Shown here one piece after another: positions 6,321 through 13,047 of a DNA stretch of 14,663 nt; positions within the stretch are counted from its first letter, which is position 1; each line of letters begins with the position of its first letter. The notes below the pieces were generated by a model. The model was not told the DNA's origin, ran no database searches, and was given only the letters and a program-made list of their open reading frames with translations. Source of the stretch: Deltaproteobacteria bacterium (GTDB lineage Bacteria; Desulfobacterota; BSN033; UBA1163); the NCBI GenBank assembly GCA_016875155.1, contig VGSD01000011.1, forward strand, positions 1 through 14,663, written 5' to 3'. The position numbers and the translations under genes were made by a program.

Positions 6321-6391
6321 GCCTCTTTTTTGTAGTTGTACATAACTCCTTAAAATTACGTCGCTATTTAAAACCCGATTGAGGCCTCAAA

Positions 6392-7147
6392 ATGGAAGAA
6401 AAAACCAGGCAGGCCATACAAATTGACCTCAGTCAGTTCAAACTCCATATCCGCCTCAAACATAAAACCGAATTGACTCTCCACTTCGATTCGCCCTCGC
6501 GGATGTTTTACCTTGCTGTCATAGCCCTTGTTGTCAATGAGATGAAAAGGCTTGGCAAAATCACCTCCATTCCATTACAAGCTCACTCTGATCTTCTTGC
6601 CTTACTTAACGAGACCATTGGAAGAACCGCCGGATCATCGGATAGTGAACATTTGATCCCGAGAATTTACAGAAAATGGAAAGATGCCCTACCAGACCTT
6701 GAGAATGGGCCTCTCTTCAAAGTCATTGGGAGAAAGAAAGAATTGGAGAATGGGATTGGAAAAACTTATCAGTTTACAGAATCTGAAAAAGATCTCTGGG
6801 CTAATCTTTTTGAGTACAGGGGAAGTCATGAGAATGTGAGGCTTAGGTTTTCGATTGATAAACTTGGGGTGGGTTTAGATGATGTTATCATCCTTTATGA
6901 AGAATACCAGAACGGGGAGGCCTGGGATAAGTTCATTTTGGGTCTCAGACAGAAAGAAGGAGAGAAACCGGAACATGTTGAGATCGTCCCTCAAGAATCT
7001 AAGATTCCAGCAACTCCATCCAGGGAAGAAAGGGTAAGATTGCTAAAACGATGGCAGTTGGCTGCTTTGGTTCTCGTTTTAATCATAGCAGTTTTAGCCA
7101 TCTGCGGGCCTATTTTTACTCTCCCCCAGGCAGGGTTGCGTCTGTAG
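6392..7147 (+). CDS. N-terminal half of membrane-anchored TolB-like/TPR protein (frameshifted)
   Basis: 251 aa. Residues 1-200 are a soluble region I do not recognise; it begins QAIQIDLSQFKLHIRLKHK and has no obvious catalytic motif. Residues 221-243 (WQLAALVLVLIIAVLAICG) are one transmembrane helix after a basic stretch (RLLKR), so the N-terminal part should be cytoplasmic. The frame stops at 7147, just where related proteins continue into KMAFPLPxKPSIAVLPF. That continuation is present in the next frame, so this and the next ORF are most likely one gene of about 651 aa broken by loss of one base, probably in the CCCCC run at about 7123-7128. The usual family partner at this end is an adenylate cyclase or winged-helix domain; neither is visible. 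Confidence 0.75.
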   Translation: MEEKTRQAIQIDLSQFKLHIRLKHKTELTLHFDSPSRMFYLAVIALVVNEMKRLGKITSIPLQAHSDLLALLNETIGRTAGSSDSEHLIPRIYRKWKDALPDLENGPLFKVIGRKKELENGIGKTYQFTESEKDLWANLFEYRGSHENVRLRFSIDKLGVGLDDVIILYEEYQNGEAWDKFILGLRQKEGEKPEHVEIVPQESKIPATPSREERVRLLKRWQLAALVLVLIIAVLAICGPIFTLPQAGLRL

Positions 7148-7152
7148 AGAAG

Positions 7153-8346
7153 ATGGCCTTTCCACTGCCTAATGAGCCCTCCATTGCAGTCCTCCCATTT
7201 GTGAATATGACCGATGACCCTCGTCAGGAGGCCTTCTGTGACGGTTTGACCGAGGAAATCATAACAACACTTTCAAAGATTCCAAAGCTGTTTGTGATCG
7301 CCCGAAATTCCACGTTCACATACAAAGGAAAGCCGGTGAAAGTGCAGCAGGTCGCAGAAGAGCTGGGGATTCAATATGTTCTTGAAGGGAGTATACGGAA
7401 GGCTGGACAGCAGTTAAGGATCACGGCTCAATTAAATGATGCCTTGACCGGACGTCATTTATGGGCGGAGCGTTATGACAGGAATCCAAAAGATATATTT
7501 ATTGTTCAGGATGAGATTACAACGCACATCGTCACAGAATTGCAGGTGAAATTGACAGAAGGTGAACAAGCCCGGATATTCTCGAAAGGCGCTAAAAGCC
7601 TTGATGCCTATATGAAGGTCGTGGAGGCAAAATATTTATCATTTCAGACCACCATTGAGGGGAACATCAGGGCAAAAAAACTTGCAGAAGAAGCGATCTT
7701 GCTCGATCCTAATTATGCTCCAGCATACCAGGCGCTTGCACGCGCCATCATCGTTGATATTTGGCTTGGATTGGCCCAAAACCCTGAGGAGTCTTTGAAA
7801 AAATGTTTTGAGTTATATAAGAAAGCGGTCACCCTGGATGATTCCTATGCAATGGGTTACGTCGGTTTGGGTTATGCATTGATGATGATGCGGCAATATG
7901 ATGAAGCCGTTGCCCATGCCGAGCGGGGGCTCAAACTTGAACCAAATTCAGCTGACATTGTTTGTGGATATGCCAATATCCTACTTTACGCAGGAGGAGA
8001 TTCTATTCCTTTCTTAAAAAAGGCGATCCGACTCAATCCAAAACCACCTAATTGGTATTTACGTAAATATGCGGAAGCACTTTGTGGCACTGAGCGATAC
8101 GCGGAAGCCATTCTTCAACTCAAGAAAGTGATTGAGCGGGAGCCCGAAGATATTTTTGCTCATATCTTCCTTACCTCCGCGTATAGCATGGCAGGACGCG
8201 AAAAAGAGGCCCGCGCTTCAGCGGGTGATGTGTTAAAGATAAACCCAAAATTTTCACTTGAACAATTTGAAAAGGTACACCCCTATAAAGACCCCGCCAC
8301 CAAAAAACATTTGGTTGAATCCCTGCGCAAAGCCGGTTTGAAATAA
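7153..8346 (+). CDS. C-terminal half of TolB-like/TPR protein (periplasmic part)
   Basis: 397 aa from ATG 7153. It opens with FPLPNEPSIAVLPFVNM, the TolB-like domain of the adenylate-cyclase/TPR protein family. It continues with the family blocks FCDGLTEEIITTLSK, LFVIARNSTFTYKGK, YVLEGSIRKAGQQLRITAQL and HLWAERYDR, then DIFIVQDEIT. About five TPR units follow (for example AKKLAEEAILLDPNYAPAYQ, YDEAVAHAERGLKLEPNSAD, YAEAILQLKKVIEREPED), ending LRKAGLK. The frame stays open upstream to 7051, but that extension overlaps the transmembrane helix out of frame and is not family-like. There is no proper ribosome site before 7153, which supports one broken gene. TPRs imply protein-protein contacts. 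The last 24 nt before the stop region recur exactly at 9762-9785. Confidence 0.85.
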   Translation: MAFPLPNEPSIAVLPFVNMTDDPRQEAFCDGLTEEIITTLSKIPKLFVIARNSTFTYKGKPVKVQQVAEELGIQYVLEGSIRKAGQQLRITAQLNDALTGRHLWAERYDRNPKDIFIVQDEITTHIVTELQVKLTEGEQARIFSKGAKSLDAYMKVVEAKYLSFQTTIEGNIRAKKLAEEAILLDPNYAPAYQALARAIIVDIWLGLAQNPEESLKKCFELYKKAVTLDDSYAMGYVGLGYALMMMRQYDEAVAHAERGLKLEPNSADIVCGYANILLYAGGDSIPFLKKAIRLNPKPPNWYLRKYAEALCGTERYAEAILQLKKVIEREPEDIFAHIFLTSAYSMAGREKEARASAGDVLKINPKFSLEQFEKVHPYKDPATKKHLVESLRKAGLK

Positions 8347-8355
8347 GCCGCGGTG

Positions 8356-8379
8356 GGGATGCCGAATATCTGGCATTCC
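8356..8379 (+). terminator. Hairpin after the TPR gene, possible weak terminator
   Basis: GGGATGCC (8356-8363) pairs with GGCATTCC (8372-8379), with one G-U pair and an 8-nt loop, 10 bp after the TPR stop. No T-run follows, so intrinsic termination is doubtful. Confidence 0.35.
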
Positions 8380-8413
8380 TCCCAAGATTCAAATGGAGTC
8401 TGAATTAAAGGCA

Positions 8414-8448
8414 TTGACAATTCAATGGGGTTAGAATATTATTGAATT
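8414..8448 (+). promoter_or_regulatory. Promoter and inverted repeat upstream of the ATPase gene
   Basis: TTGACA (8414-8419), 17-bp spacer, TATTAT (8437-8442). The inverted repeat AATTCAAT (8419-8426) / ATTGAATT (8441-8448) starts at the last base of the -35 and ends over the -10: a likely operator. The ATPase therefore has its own promoter and is not simply part of the TPR transcript. Confidence 0.6.
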
Positions 8449-8493
8449 ACAATAATGGACTTTCCATAATTTAAATGAGCATGGGAGATTGAA

Positions 8494-9633
8494 ATGGGTA
8501 ATCCTTTCTATCTTCAGGAAGTGCCGGTCGATGCCCCCTTTTGTAACAGAACAGGGGAGATGAAAGAATTGCAAGCTTATGCCGAAGCGAAAGCGAATGT
8601 GGTCCTCTTCTCTCCCAGACGTTATGGAAAGACATCGCTGGTCAAGAGGATTCAAAACATTTTATCAAGCAAAGGAGCCATCACGCTTTTGGCCGACTTT
8701 TTTGGAGTTGCTTCCGTCGATGACGTGGCCTCACGATTGGCCAAAGCAGTCTTCGTTATCACTCATCAGAAAGATCCTCTCTGGAAATCAGCGCTCCGGG
8801 CCATGAAATCTTTCCGCCCTGTTTTGAAACCTGATCCCTCTGGAGGGGTCTCCCTCAGTGTCGAACCCTCCGGTGCTGTAAAAAGCGGTTTAGATCTCCT
8901 TGAAGAAACGATGAATTCCCTTCGAGAATTTGTAACGGCCACCAAATCCCTCGTTCATGTGGCATTGGATGAATTTCAGGAGATTGTCACTTTAAAAGAG
9001 GCTTTACAGGTTGAGGGTATCATGAGAACCCAGATCCAGCAACAACAGGCCTCTTACTTCTATATAGGAAGCCGGCGCCGTATTCTATTGGGTATTTTCA
9101 ATGAAAGACAGCGTCCATTCTTCCAGAGTGCGATCAATTACCCGCTTCAGCTGCTTCCGCCCGACGAGCTGGCAGAATTTATCGTTGAACAATTTAAAAA
9201 AGAGCAAAGAAAATGTACCTTGGCAATGGCGAAAAAGCTTTCTTCCCTTACAGGATTTCATCCCTATTATTCGCAGAAATTGGCTTTTTTTGTTTATGAA
9301 CTTTCCAAGACAGTCACGGAAGAGACGATCACGCTTGGAATGGAGAGGCTCATTCTGTCAGAGAAACCGGTTTATGAAGCGATTCTGCAGGGTTTATCTC
9401 CCCATCAGCGTCTCCTGTTACAGGCTTTGGCTAAAGAGGCAGCGTCTAAACTTCTGGCAAGTGGCTATATTCAAAAACATGGGCTCGGATCCGTAGGAGG
9501 AGTTCAGCATTCTTCCAGGCAACTGGAGGAACTGGACTTGATCGAAAGGGATGAAGAAACTGGCAGATGGCGCCCTGTGGACCCAATTTTTGCGATCTGG
9601 ATGAGAATGCAAATGGAAGAAAAACTCTCCTGA
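8494..9633 (+). CDS. AAA/STAND-type ATPase of the archaeal-ATPase-like class
   Basis: 379 aa. Walker A is SPRRYGKT (40-47) and Walker B is VHVALDEFQE (154-163). IGSRRR (191-196) is the sensor-like strand of this class, and NPFYLQEVPVDAPFCNR at the start is the usual lead-in. Residues from about 220 (LLPPDELAEFI, then SSLTGFHPYYSQKLAFFVYEL) form the helical lid. The end (LSPHQRLLLQALAKEA, then SSRQLEELDLIERDEETGRWRPVDPIFAIWM, given as extent only) looks like a winged helix. Such proteins resemble PF01637-type P-loop ATPases and are thought to act as molecular switches; no substrate or partner is known. ATG 8494 has a GGGAGA site. The gene lies between the TPR protein and a remnant of a second TPR-gene tail, which suggests an old tandem arrangement. 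Confidence 0.85.
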   Translation: MGNPFYLQEVPVDAPFCNRTGEMKELQAYAEAKANVVLFSPRRYGKTSLVKRIQNILSSKGAITLLADFFGVASVDDVASRLAKAVFVITHQKDPLWKSALRAMKSFRPVLKPDPSGGVSLSVEPSGAVKSGLDLLEETMNSLREFVTATKSLVHVALDEFQEIVTLKEALQVEGIMRTQIQQQQASYFYIGSRRRILLGIFNERQRPFFQSAINYPLQLLPPDELAEFIVEQFKKEQRKCTLAMAKKLSSLTGFHPYYSQKLAFFVYELSKTVTEETITLGMERLILSEKPVYEAILQGLSPHQRLLLQALAKEAASKLLASGYIQKHGLGSVGGVQHSSRQLEELDLIERDEETGRWRPVDPIFAIWMRMQMEEKLS

Positions 9634-9640
9634 TAATGCC

Positions 9641-9709
9641 ATCAGGGACGGGTTCCTATTTCAATCTATCGAAGTTGACCTTAAATGTGAACCCGCACCC
9701 AATTTCTTA
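9641..9709. repeat. Short intergenic repeat, copy D (full element)
   Basis: AGGGACGGGTTCCTATTTC at the left, the core ATCGAAGTTGACCTTAAAT shared with copy C, and GAACCCGCACCCAATTT at the right. It begins 8 nt after the ATPase stop, and its right end runs into the TPR-tail remnant. Copies C and D are closely alike over the whole element, including the TTTCTTA after the right end. Confidence 0.8.
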
Positions 9710-9787
9710 GACGCCAAGACAACACCCATGAGGCAGGAGCTGATCGATCAGTCCGTCGAAGCCCTGCGCAAAGCCGGTTTGAAATGA
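9710..9787 (+). pseudogene. Remnant of the 3' end of a second TPR-protein gene
   Basis: The frame reads DAKTTPMRQELIDQSVEALRKAGLK and then stops (TGA 9785-9787). The end matches the last residues of the TPR protein (VESLRKAGLK), and 24 nt (9762-9785) are identical to 8321-8344. No start codon or upstream coding part remains: repeat copy D sits immediately before. It is best read as the tail of a deleted paralogue, still followed by a terminator. Confidence 0.5.
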
Positions 9788-9790
9788 AGA

Positions 9791-9813
9791 AAAGGGGAAT
9801 ATTCTCCTTTTTT
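9791..9813 (+). terminator. Rho-independent terminator
   Basis: AAAGGGGA (9791-9798) pairs with TCTCCTTT (9803-9810), one G-U pair, 4-nt loop, and the T-run continues to 9813. It lies directly after the TPR-tail remnant and would now end the ATPase transcript. Confidence 0.65.
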
Positions 9814-9868
9814 GGCTAAGAAGGATGCAGGAGGATTAGGCGGTCTTTTTCAAAGCGTTAAAGTGTTT

Positions 9869-10180
9869 TTATAAATTCAGGGCAAATAAGATGGCTTCGC
9901 GCACCTGGTCCATCTTTTGGGAGGAGAGTGTTGTAATTCGTGAACCTACCTTTCCTTTGGAAACCGTTTGAACGTGGTCGCAATTGACAGCACAATCTTT
10001 TGGCATACCCTCTTCTTTGGACAAAAAGACTTCGCTGGGGATATTTCTTATCGTTGAGGTAATGGGTGCTACGGTGACCTCTCCAAGGTATTCCAGAATG
10101 GAATCACGGGTTAGAATCAAAACAGGGCGATTTTTATCGGGTAACTGAAACTTATACCATCTGATTTCTCCTCTCTTCAT
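9869..10180 (-). CDS. mazF: MazF/PemK-family toxin (mRNA interferase)
   Basis: 103 aa, typical length. KRGEIRWYKF at the start, the NRPVLILTRD strand with R18, VTVAPITSTIR with T41/S42/T43, and CAVNCDHVQTVSKGKVG are the standard MazF/PemK blocks; the R and T positions match the residues used for RNA cleavage. It overlaps the antitoxin stop by 4 bp (ATGA). The 3' end converges on the terminator and remnant region at 9710-9813. It is expected to cut mRNA at a short sequence when the antitoxin is degraded; specificity is unknown. Confidence 0.94.
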   Translation of the reverse strand: MKRGEIRWYKFQLPDKNRPVLILTRDSILEYLGEVTVAPITSTIRNIPSEVFLSKEEGMPKDCAVNCDHVQTVSKGKVGSRITTLSSQKMDQVREAILFALNL

Positions 10181-10410
10181 TCATCCCCCCAGCCTTGCTC
10201 TTTTTCCCACACACTAAATTCCTTTTTATTAACAGGATGTATCTCGTAGCCTTGCCGATGTTTCTGTTCAAGGAGACTAGCCTCCATCTTATGAAGTGCA
10301 TCCCTTAATGCAGTCCGTGTAAATCCTGAACGGGTTGTTTTAAGTCTCTTAGCGGCTTTGTCAATTGATTCAACCAATTGATCATCAAGGGTCATCTGTA
10401 CGGTCCGCAT
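10177..10410 (-). CDS. mazE: Ribbon-helix-helix antitoxin of the MazF module
   Basis: 77 aa from ATG 10410, MRTVQMTLDDQLVESID. The strand RTVQMTLDD followed by VESIDKAAKRLKTTRSGFT and ALRDAL is a clear ribbon-helix-helix DNA-binding domain of the CopG type; the C-terminal part (HPVNKKEFSVWEKEQGW) is the likely toxin-binding tail. An in-frame TTG at 10422 is possible, but GGAGG lies between it and ATG 10410 at the right distance, so ATG is preferred. The gene is the first of a two-gene operon with a consensus-like promoter. Confidence 0.9.
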   Translation of the reverse strand: MRTVQMTLDDQLVESIDKAAKRLKTTRSGFTRTALRDALHKMEASLLEQKHRQGYEIHPVNKKEFSVWEKEQGWGDE

Positions 10411-10431
10411 ACTATCCTCCAAACAATGTAT

Positions 10432-10472
10432 ATTTTTATAGCTATTATAGTACCTATAATAACCTTAGTCAA
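10432..10472 (-). promoter_or_regulatory. Promoter and operator of the mazEF operon
   Basis: On the minus strand: TTGACT (10472-10467), 17-bp spacer, TATAAT (10449-10444). On plus, ATTATA-GTACC-TATAAT (10444-10460) is an inverted repeat over the -10. The string ATTTTTAT-2 nt-CTATTATAGT at 10432-10451 recurs in the vapBC promoter at 4031-4050 with the same spacing. Confidence 0.7.
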
Positions 10473-10544
10473 GAAGGAGCTAGTATCAATTGATGAAGGT
10501 ACTCTTTGCATGGATGTCCCCTAAATTGGCAAAGAAGGTTTCGG

Positions 10545-11750
10545 TTAGTTTTCCAAAGAAGGGATTGTGATCGAGATCTTTTTTTCTGAGGATTCTCTGA
10601 GAATAATGAAAATGATTTCTTTGCCCCGGCCTTTTTGGGCAATGGCATCGTGGAGGTCTTTTAATGTCTTTATCTCTTTTTCATCAACAGAAAGGATACG
10701 GTCCCCGGGAAGAAGTCCGGCCTTCTCTGCGGGGCTTTGTGGAATGACTCGTTCAATCCATACCTCCGGTGGTTCCTCTTTCTCTCTTAATACGATGCCA
10801 ATTCTCGGTCTTTTCTTTTCTAATGGAGAGGGATGAGTGATCCATAGGAAGTCGGCTAAAGGTTCTGAAGCCCCCGAAAAAGAAAGATCCTCGTTGAGGT
10901 TTTTCTTCCAGGTTTTTAAAACAATGGTTTGGAAGGGGAGGGGGGTTCTACGATAAAAACGTTTTGGAATTCCAAAATCAAAAGCGATGTGGCCACTTCC
11001 CACAATCACCACCATTGTTTTTCCTGTACCTTCAGGGGATTTAAGAAATTGCGCGAGCGTTTCTGCCATGCCATCATCCCACAGGCATTGGGCTTGATAG
11101 AAATGCTTGAACTTTTCAGCGGATCCACCCTGGTGATCCCTATAGATGGTTTTGATATATGCAAGATGTTCTTTATCTGTCAGGTTGATCTCAGGTAGTT
11201 TCGCTTTGTCTTCAGGAGAGAGTTTTTCAATCCCGTTCAGGGCCACCTTTCTTACCAAACCTCTCTGGACATTGAGGGCGATCACTTTCAGACGATGATT
11301 CTTTGCTTCATCGAGAATGGGCTTATAGAGTTGATAATCCATGCTCCAGGTCTTTTCCCATTGGACCTCTTGAAGAAATTCTTCTTCAGTCAACAGCCCA
11401 TTGCTCCATTTATCCAGAACCGGTTGTTGTGACTTTTCAAACATCTCCATCCCGATGGCGACCTCTTTTCCCCTGGCCATAAGATCTTTAATGATCCTCA
11501 CCTGAATCTGGTGGTGCTCGACCTGGTCGTGAGATTCTCCAACAAAGATCACTGGCGCTCCCTTAAGATCGTCCGAAAGTTGCTGAAAGGATATTTTTTC
11601 TCCAGCAGGGAGCTTCATGATTTCCTCTGCTACGGGTGGCGGACTGTTTTCAGGGACTTTTGACACCCAGAGAGGAGAGACACTCTTCATGCAGCCAGAG
11701 GAGAAAAAGAGAAGAGAGGAGATGACCAACCAAAGGCAATGATTTATCAT
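10545..11750 (-). CDS. ChaN-family (DUF399) lipoprotein with C-terminal PDZ domain
   Basis: 401 aa. Residues 1-20 are a lipoprotein-type signal (hydrophobic run, then FFSSGC with C20 as the likely lipidated Cys; the -3 residue is S rather than the usual L). Residues 65-285 are the ChaN/DUF399 domain: VIFVGESHDQVEHH (67-80), VAIGMEMFE (97-105), KVIALNVQRG (155-164) and VVIVGSGHIAFDFGIPKRF (247-265). ChaN proteins have been linked to haem binding or iron uptake. Residues about 315-398 are a PDZ domain with AEKAGLLPGDRILSVD (341-356), the kind found in envelope proteases and sorting factors. It is probably anchored to a membrane and facing the periplasm. No good ribosome site precedes the start. 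It diverges from the lytic transglycosylase across 118 bp. Confidence 0.9.
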   Translation of the reverse strand: MINHCLWLVISSLLFFSSGCMKSVSPLWVSKVPENSPPPVAEEIMKLPAGEKISFQQLSDDLKGAPVIFVGESHDQVEHHQIQVRIIKDLMARGKEVAIGMEMFEKSQQPVLDKWSNGLLTEEEFLQEVQWEKTWSMDYQLYKPILDEAKNHRLKVIALNVQRGLVRKVALNGIEKLSPEDKAKLPEINLTDKEHLAYIKTIYRDHQGGSAEKFKHFYQAQCLWDDGMAETLAQFLKSPEGTGKTMVVIVGSGHIAFDFGIPKRFYRRTPLPFQTIVLKTWKKNLNEDLSFSGASEPLADFLWITHPSPLEKKRPRIGIVLREKEEPPEVWIERVIPQSPAEKAGLLPGDRILSVDEKEIKTLKDLHDAIAQKGRGKEIIFIILRESSEKKISITIPSLEN

Positions 11751-11766
11751 ATAATTAATTATAACA

Positions 11767-11785
11767 TTCGACCTTCAGAGTCGAA
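11767..11785. promoter_or_regulatory. Inverted repeat between the divergent ChaN and transglycosylase genes
   Basis: TTCGAC (11767-11772) / GTCGAA (11780-11785), 7-nt gap. It lies 17 bp before the ChaN start (minus) and 83 bp before the transglycosylase ATG. A TATAAT-like box at about 11758-11763 on minus is close by. Function is a guess. Confidence 0.25.
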
Positions 11786-11868
11786 AGGTGGAGGGCCATT
11801 CTTGAAACTTAAAGGAAAATTGTGATATTCATTTAAAGAATGCTGATTTTGAAAGAGGGAAGAGACAA

Positions 11869-12396
11869 ATGAACCACGTGAAAATTGCTATCATCATCAT
11901 ATTCATTTCTATGATTATTGTTGATTATGCCCCGGGCCAATCCTCAACAAAAGAATTGGAATCAGAAAAGATAGAGGCATTGCTCGAAAAAATCAAAACG
12001 CTTGAGGAATCCATTGCCAAACTTCGTTCAGAGATCGCATCCATAGAAAAACATTTCAAAAATAATCAGGGTCGCCCGCCTCTCTCTTCTTACAATCTAC
12101 CAGCAGAGATGACCCTGTGTGGGGAGAAGATTCCTCTCCAGGATAGAAACATCTGGGAGAACCTGGACAGGGAATTTATAGTCACCCTGGATAATCATGC
12201 CCAGATCCTCTTATGGATGAAGCGGGTACGCCGTTACTTCCCCCATATCGAAAAGAGACTGAAGGAGATGAACCTTCCGGATGATCTGAAATATGTCACT
12301 ATTACAGAAAGCGGTCTCCGGCCTCATGCGGTTTCCTCCTCCGGAGCAGCAGGGATCTGGCAGTTCATTCCCTCCACAGGGAGAAGTACGGAATGA
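11869..12396 (+). CDS. Lytic transglycosylase (SLT, MltD-like), N-terminal half, frameshifted
   Basis: 175 aa. Residues 4-18 are a signal sequence or anchor, about 28-66 a coiled coil (ELESEKIEALLEKIKTLEES and on), and about 130-172 the first half of a soluble-lytic-transglycosylase domain: LPDDLKYVTITES with catalytic E147, then SSSGAAGIWQFIPSTGR. The enzyme class cleaves the MurNAc-GlcNAc bond of peptidoglycan to give 1,6-anhydroMurNAc. Related proteins continue IPSTGRKYGMR; here the frame breaks after GR and stops four residues later. The next frame supplies KYGMRRNKVLDERFDF, so one base (an A at 12382-12386) is missing relative to the intact gene, which would be about 349 aa. As it stands, no complete domain is made. 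The ATG is preceded by GAGGGAAGA. Confidence 0.85.
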   Translation: MNHVKIAIIIIFISMIIVDYAPGQSSTKELESEKIEALLEKIKTLEESIAKLRSEIASIEKHFKNNQGRPPLSSYNLPAEMTLCGEKIPLQDRNIWENLDREFIVTLDNHAQILLWMKRVRRYFPHIEKRLKEMNLPDDLKYVTITESGLRPHAVSSSGAAGIWQFIPSTGRSTE

Positions 12397-12917
12397 GGAG
12401 AAATAAAGTTCTCGATGAGCGTTTCGATTTTTTTAAAGCAACAGAGGGGGCATTGAATTATTTGAAGAGCCTCTATGAAGAGTTTGGAAGCTGGGCTCTG
12501 GCTATGGCGGCTTATAACGCCGGGGAAAATCGTATCCGGAAGGAGATCGAAGTTCAGAAGACGAGAGACTATTTCTACCTTGACCTCCCCCTGGAGACTG
12601 AGCGATATGTCTATAAGGTCGCGGTGGCGAAGATCATTCTCTCCGACCCCGGAAAGTATGGGTTCTCGCTTGAAAATTCGGAGCTCTATGATCCCCTCAA
12701 GACGGAAAGAGTCCAGATTGAATTGAAACAACTCCTTCCCATTATGGAGGTGGCGAGGGCAATCGGGTTTTATTACAAAGACCTCAAAGAGATGAACCTC
12801 CATCTCCCGGATGAGGTGATACCTGCTGGCATCCATTTCCTCAATCTGCCTTCCGGGACCTCCGAGCGATTCTGGAGTTTTTTCAACAACTGGAAGAAGG
12901 ATTCGGAGAAGAAATAG
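12393..12917 (+). CDS. Lytic transglycosylase, C-terminal half
   Basis: 174 aa in the -1 frame relative to the N-terminal half; its ATG is the Met of the family block KYGMR and is probably not a natural start. Residues 1-45 finish the SLT domain: DERFDFFKATEGALNYLK, then WALAMAAYNAGENRI with the conserved AYNAG that lines the substrate cleft, and the Y-V-K-V-A helix (TERYVYKVAVAKII). Residues from about 85 (ELYDPLKTERVQIE and on) form the C-terminal region usual in MltD-like proteins, ending before any LysM repeat. With the preceding ORF it makes a full SLT protein. Whether the enzyme is made depends on whether the frame break is real. Confidence 0.85.
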   Translation: MRRNKVLDERFDFFKATEGALNYLKSLYEEFGSWALAMAAYNAGENRIRKEIEVQKTRDYFYLDLPLETERYVYKVAVAKIILSDPGKYGFSLENSELYDPLKTERVQIELKQLLPIMEVARAIGFYYKDLKEMNLHLPDEVIPAGIHFLNLPSGTSERFWSFFNNWKKDSEKK

Positions 12918-12968
12918 CCTGTTAATTTTTATTGAAATTATTCAACAAAAGGAATATCCTTCATCTTA

Positions 12969-13035
12969 AGGCTGTGTCACAAGTCCGTTCATCCTTCGAG
13001 AGCCTCAGGACGAACGGTTGGTTACTACACAGTCT
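12969..13035. repeat. Nested palindrome upstream of the kinase gene
   Basis: Inner arms CCGTTCATCCT (12985-12995) / AGGACGAACGG (13007-13017), one mismatch, with loop TCGAGAGCCTC. Outer arms AGGCTGTGT (12969-12977) / ACACAGTCT (13027-13035), one G-U pair. The inner part resembles the CATCCTTCGA...CTCAGGA-type dispersed palindromes seen in many bacterial genomes. It ends 12 bp before the kinase ATG. Confidence 0.6.
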
Positions 13036-13047
13036 CTAAGAGAAGGG

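Noticed and set aside
7110..7150. Programmed -1 frameshift in the TPR gene
   Set aside because: The zero-frame codons ACT CTC CCC CAG do not form an X-XXY-YYZ slippery site and I see no clear downstream pseudoknot; a one-base loss is simpler.
7051..7152. ATG 7051 as the start of the C-terminal TPR ORF
   Set aside because: The extra residues come from reading the transmembrane-helix codons out of frame and do not resemble the family; the family block begins around 7150.
13018..13047. TTG 13018 as the start of the histidine kinase
   Set aside because: It lies inside the upstream palindrome, has no ribosome site, and adds residues not typical before a receiver domain.
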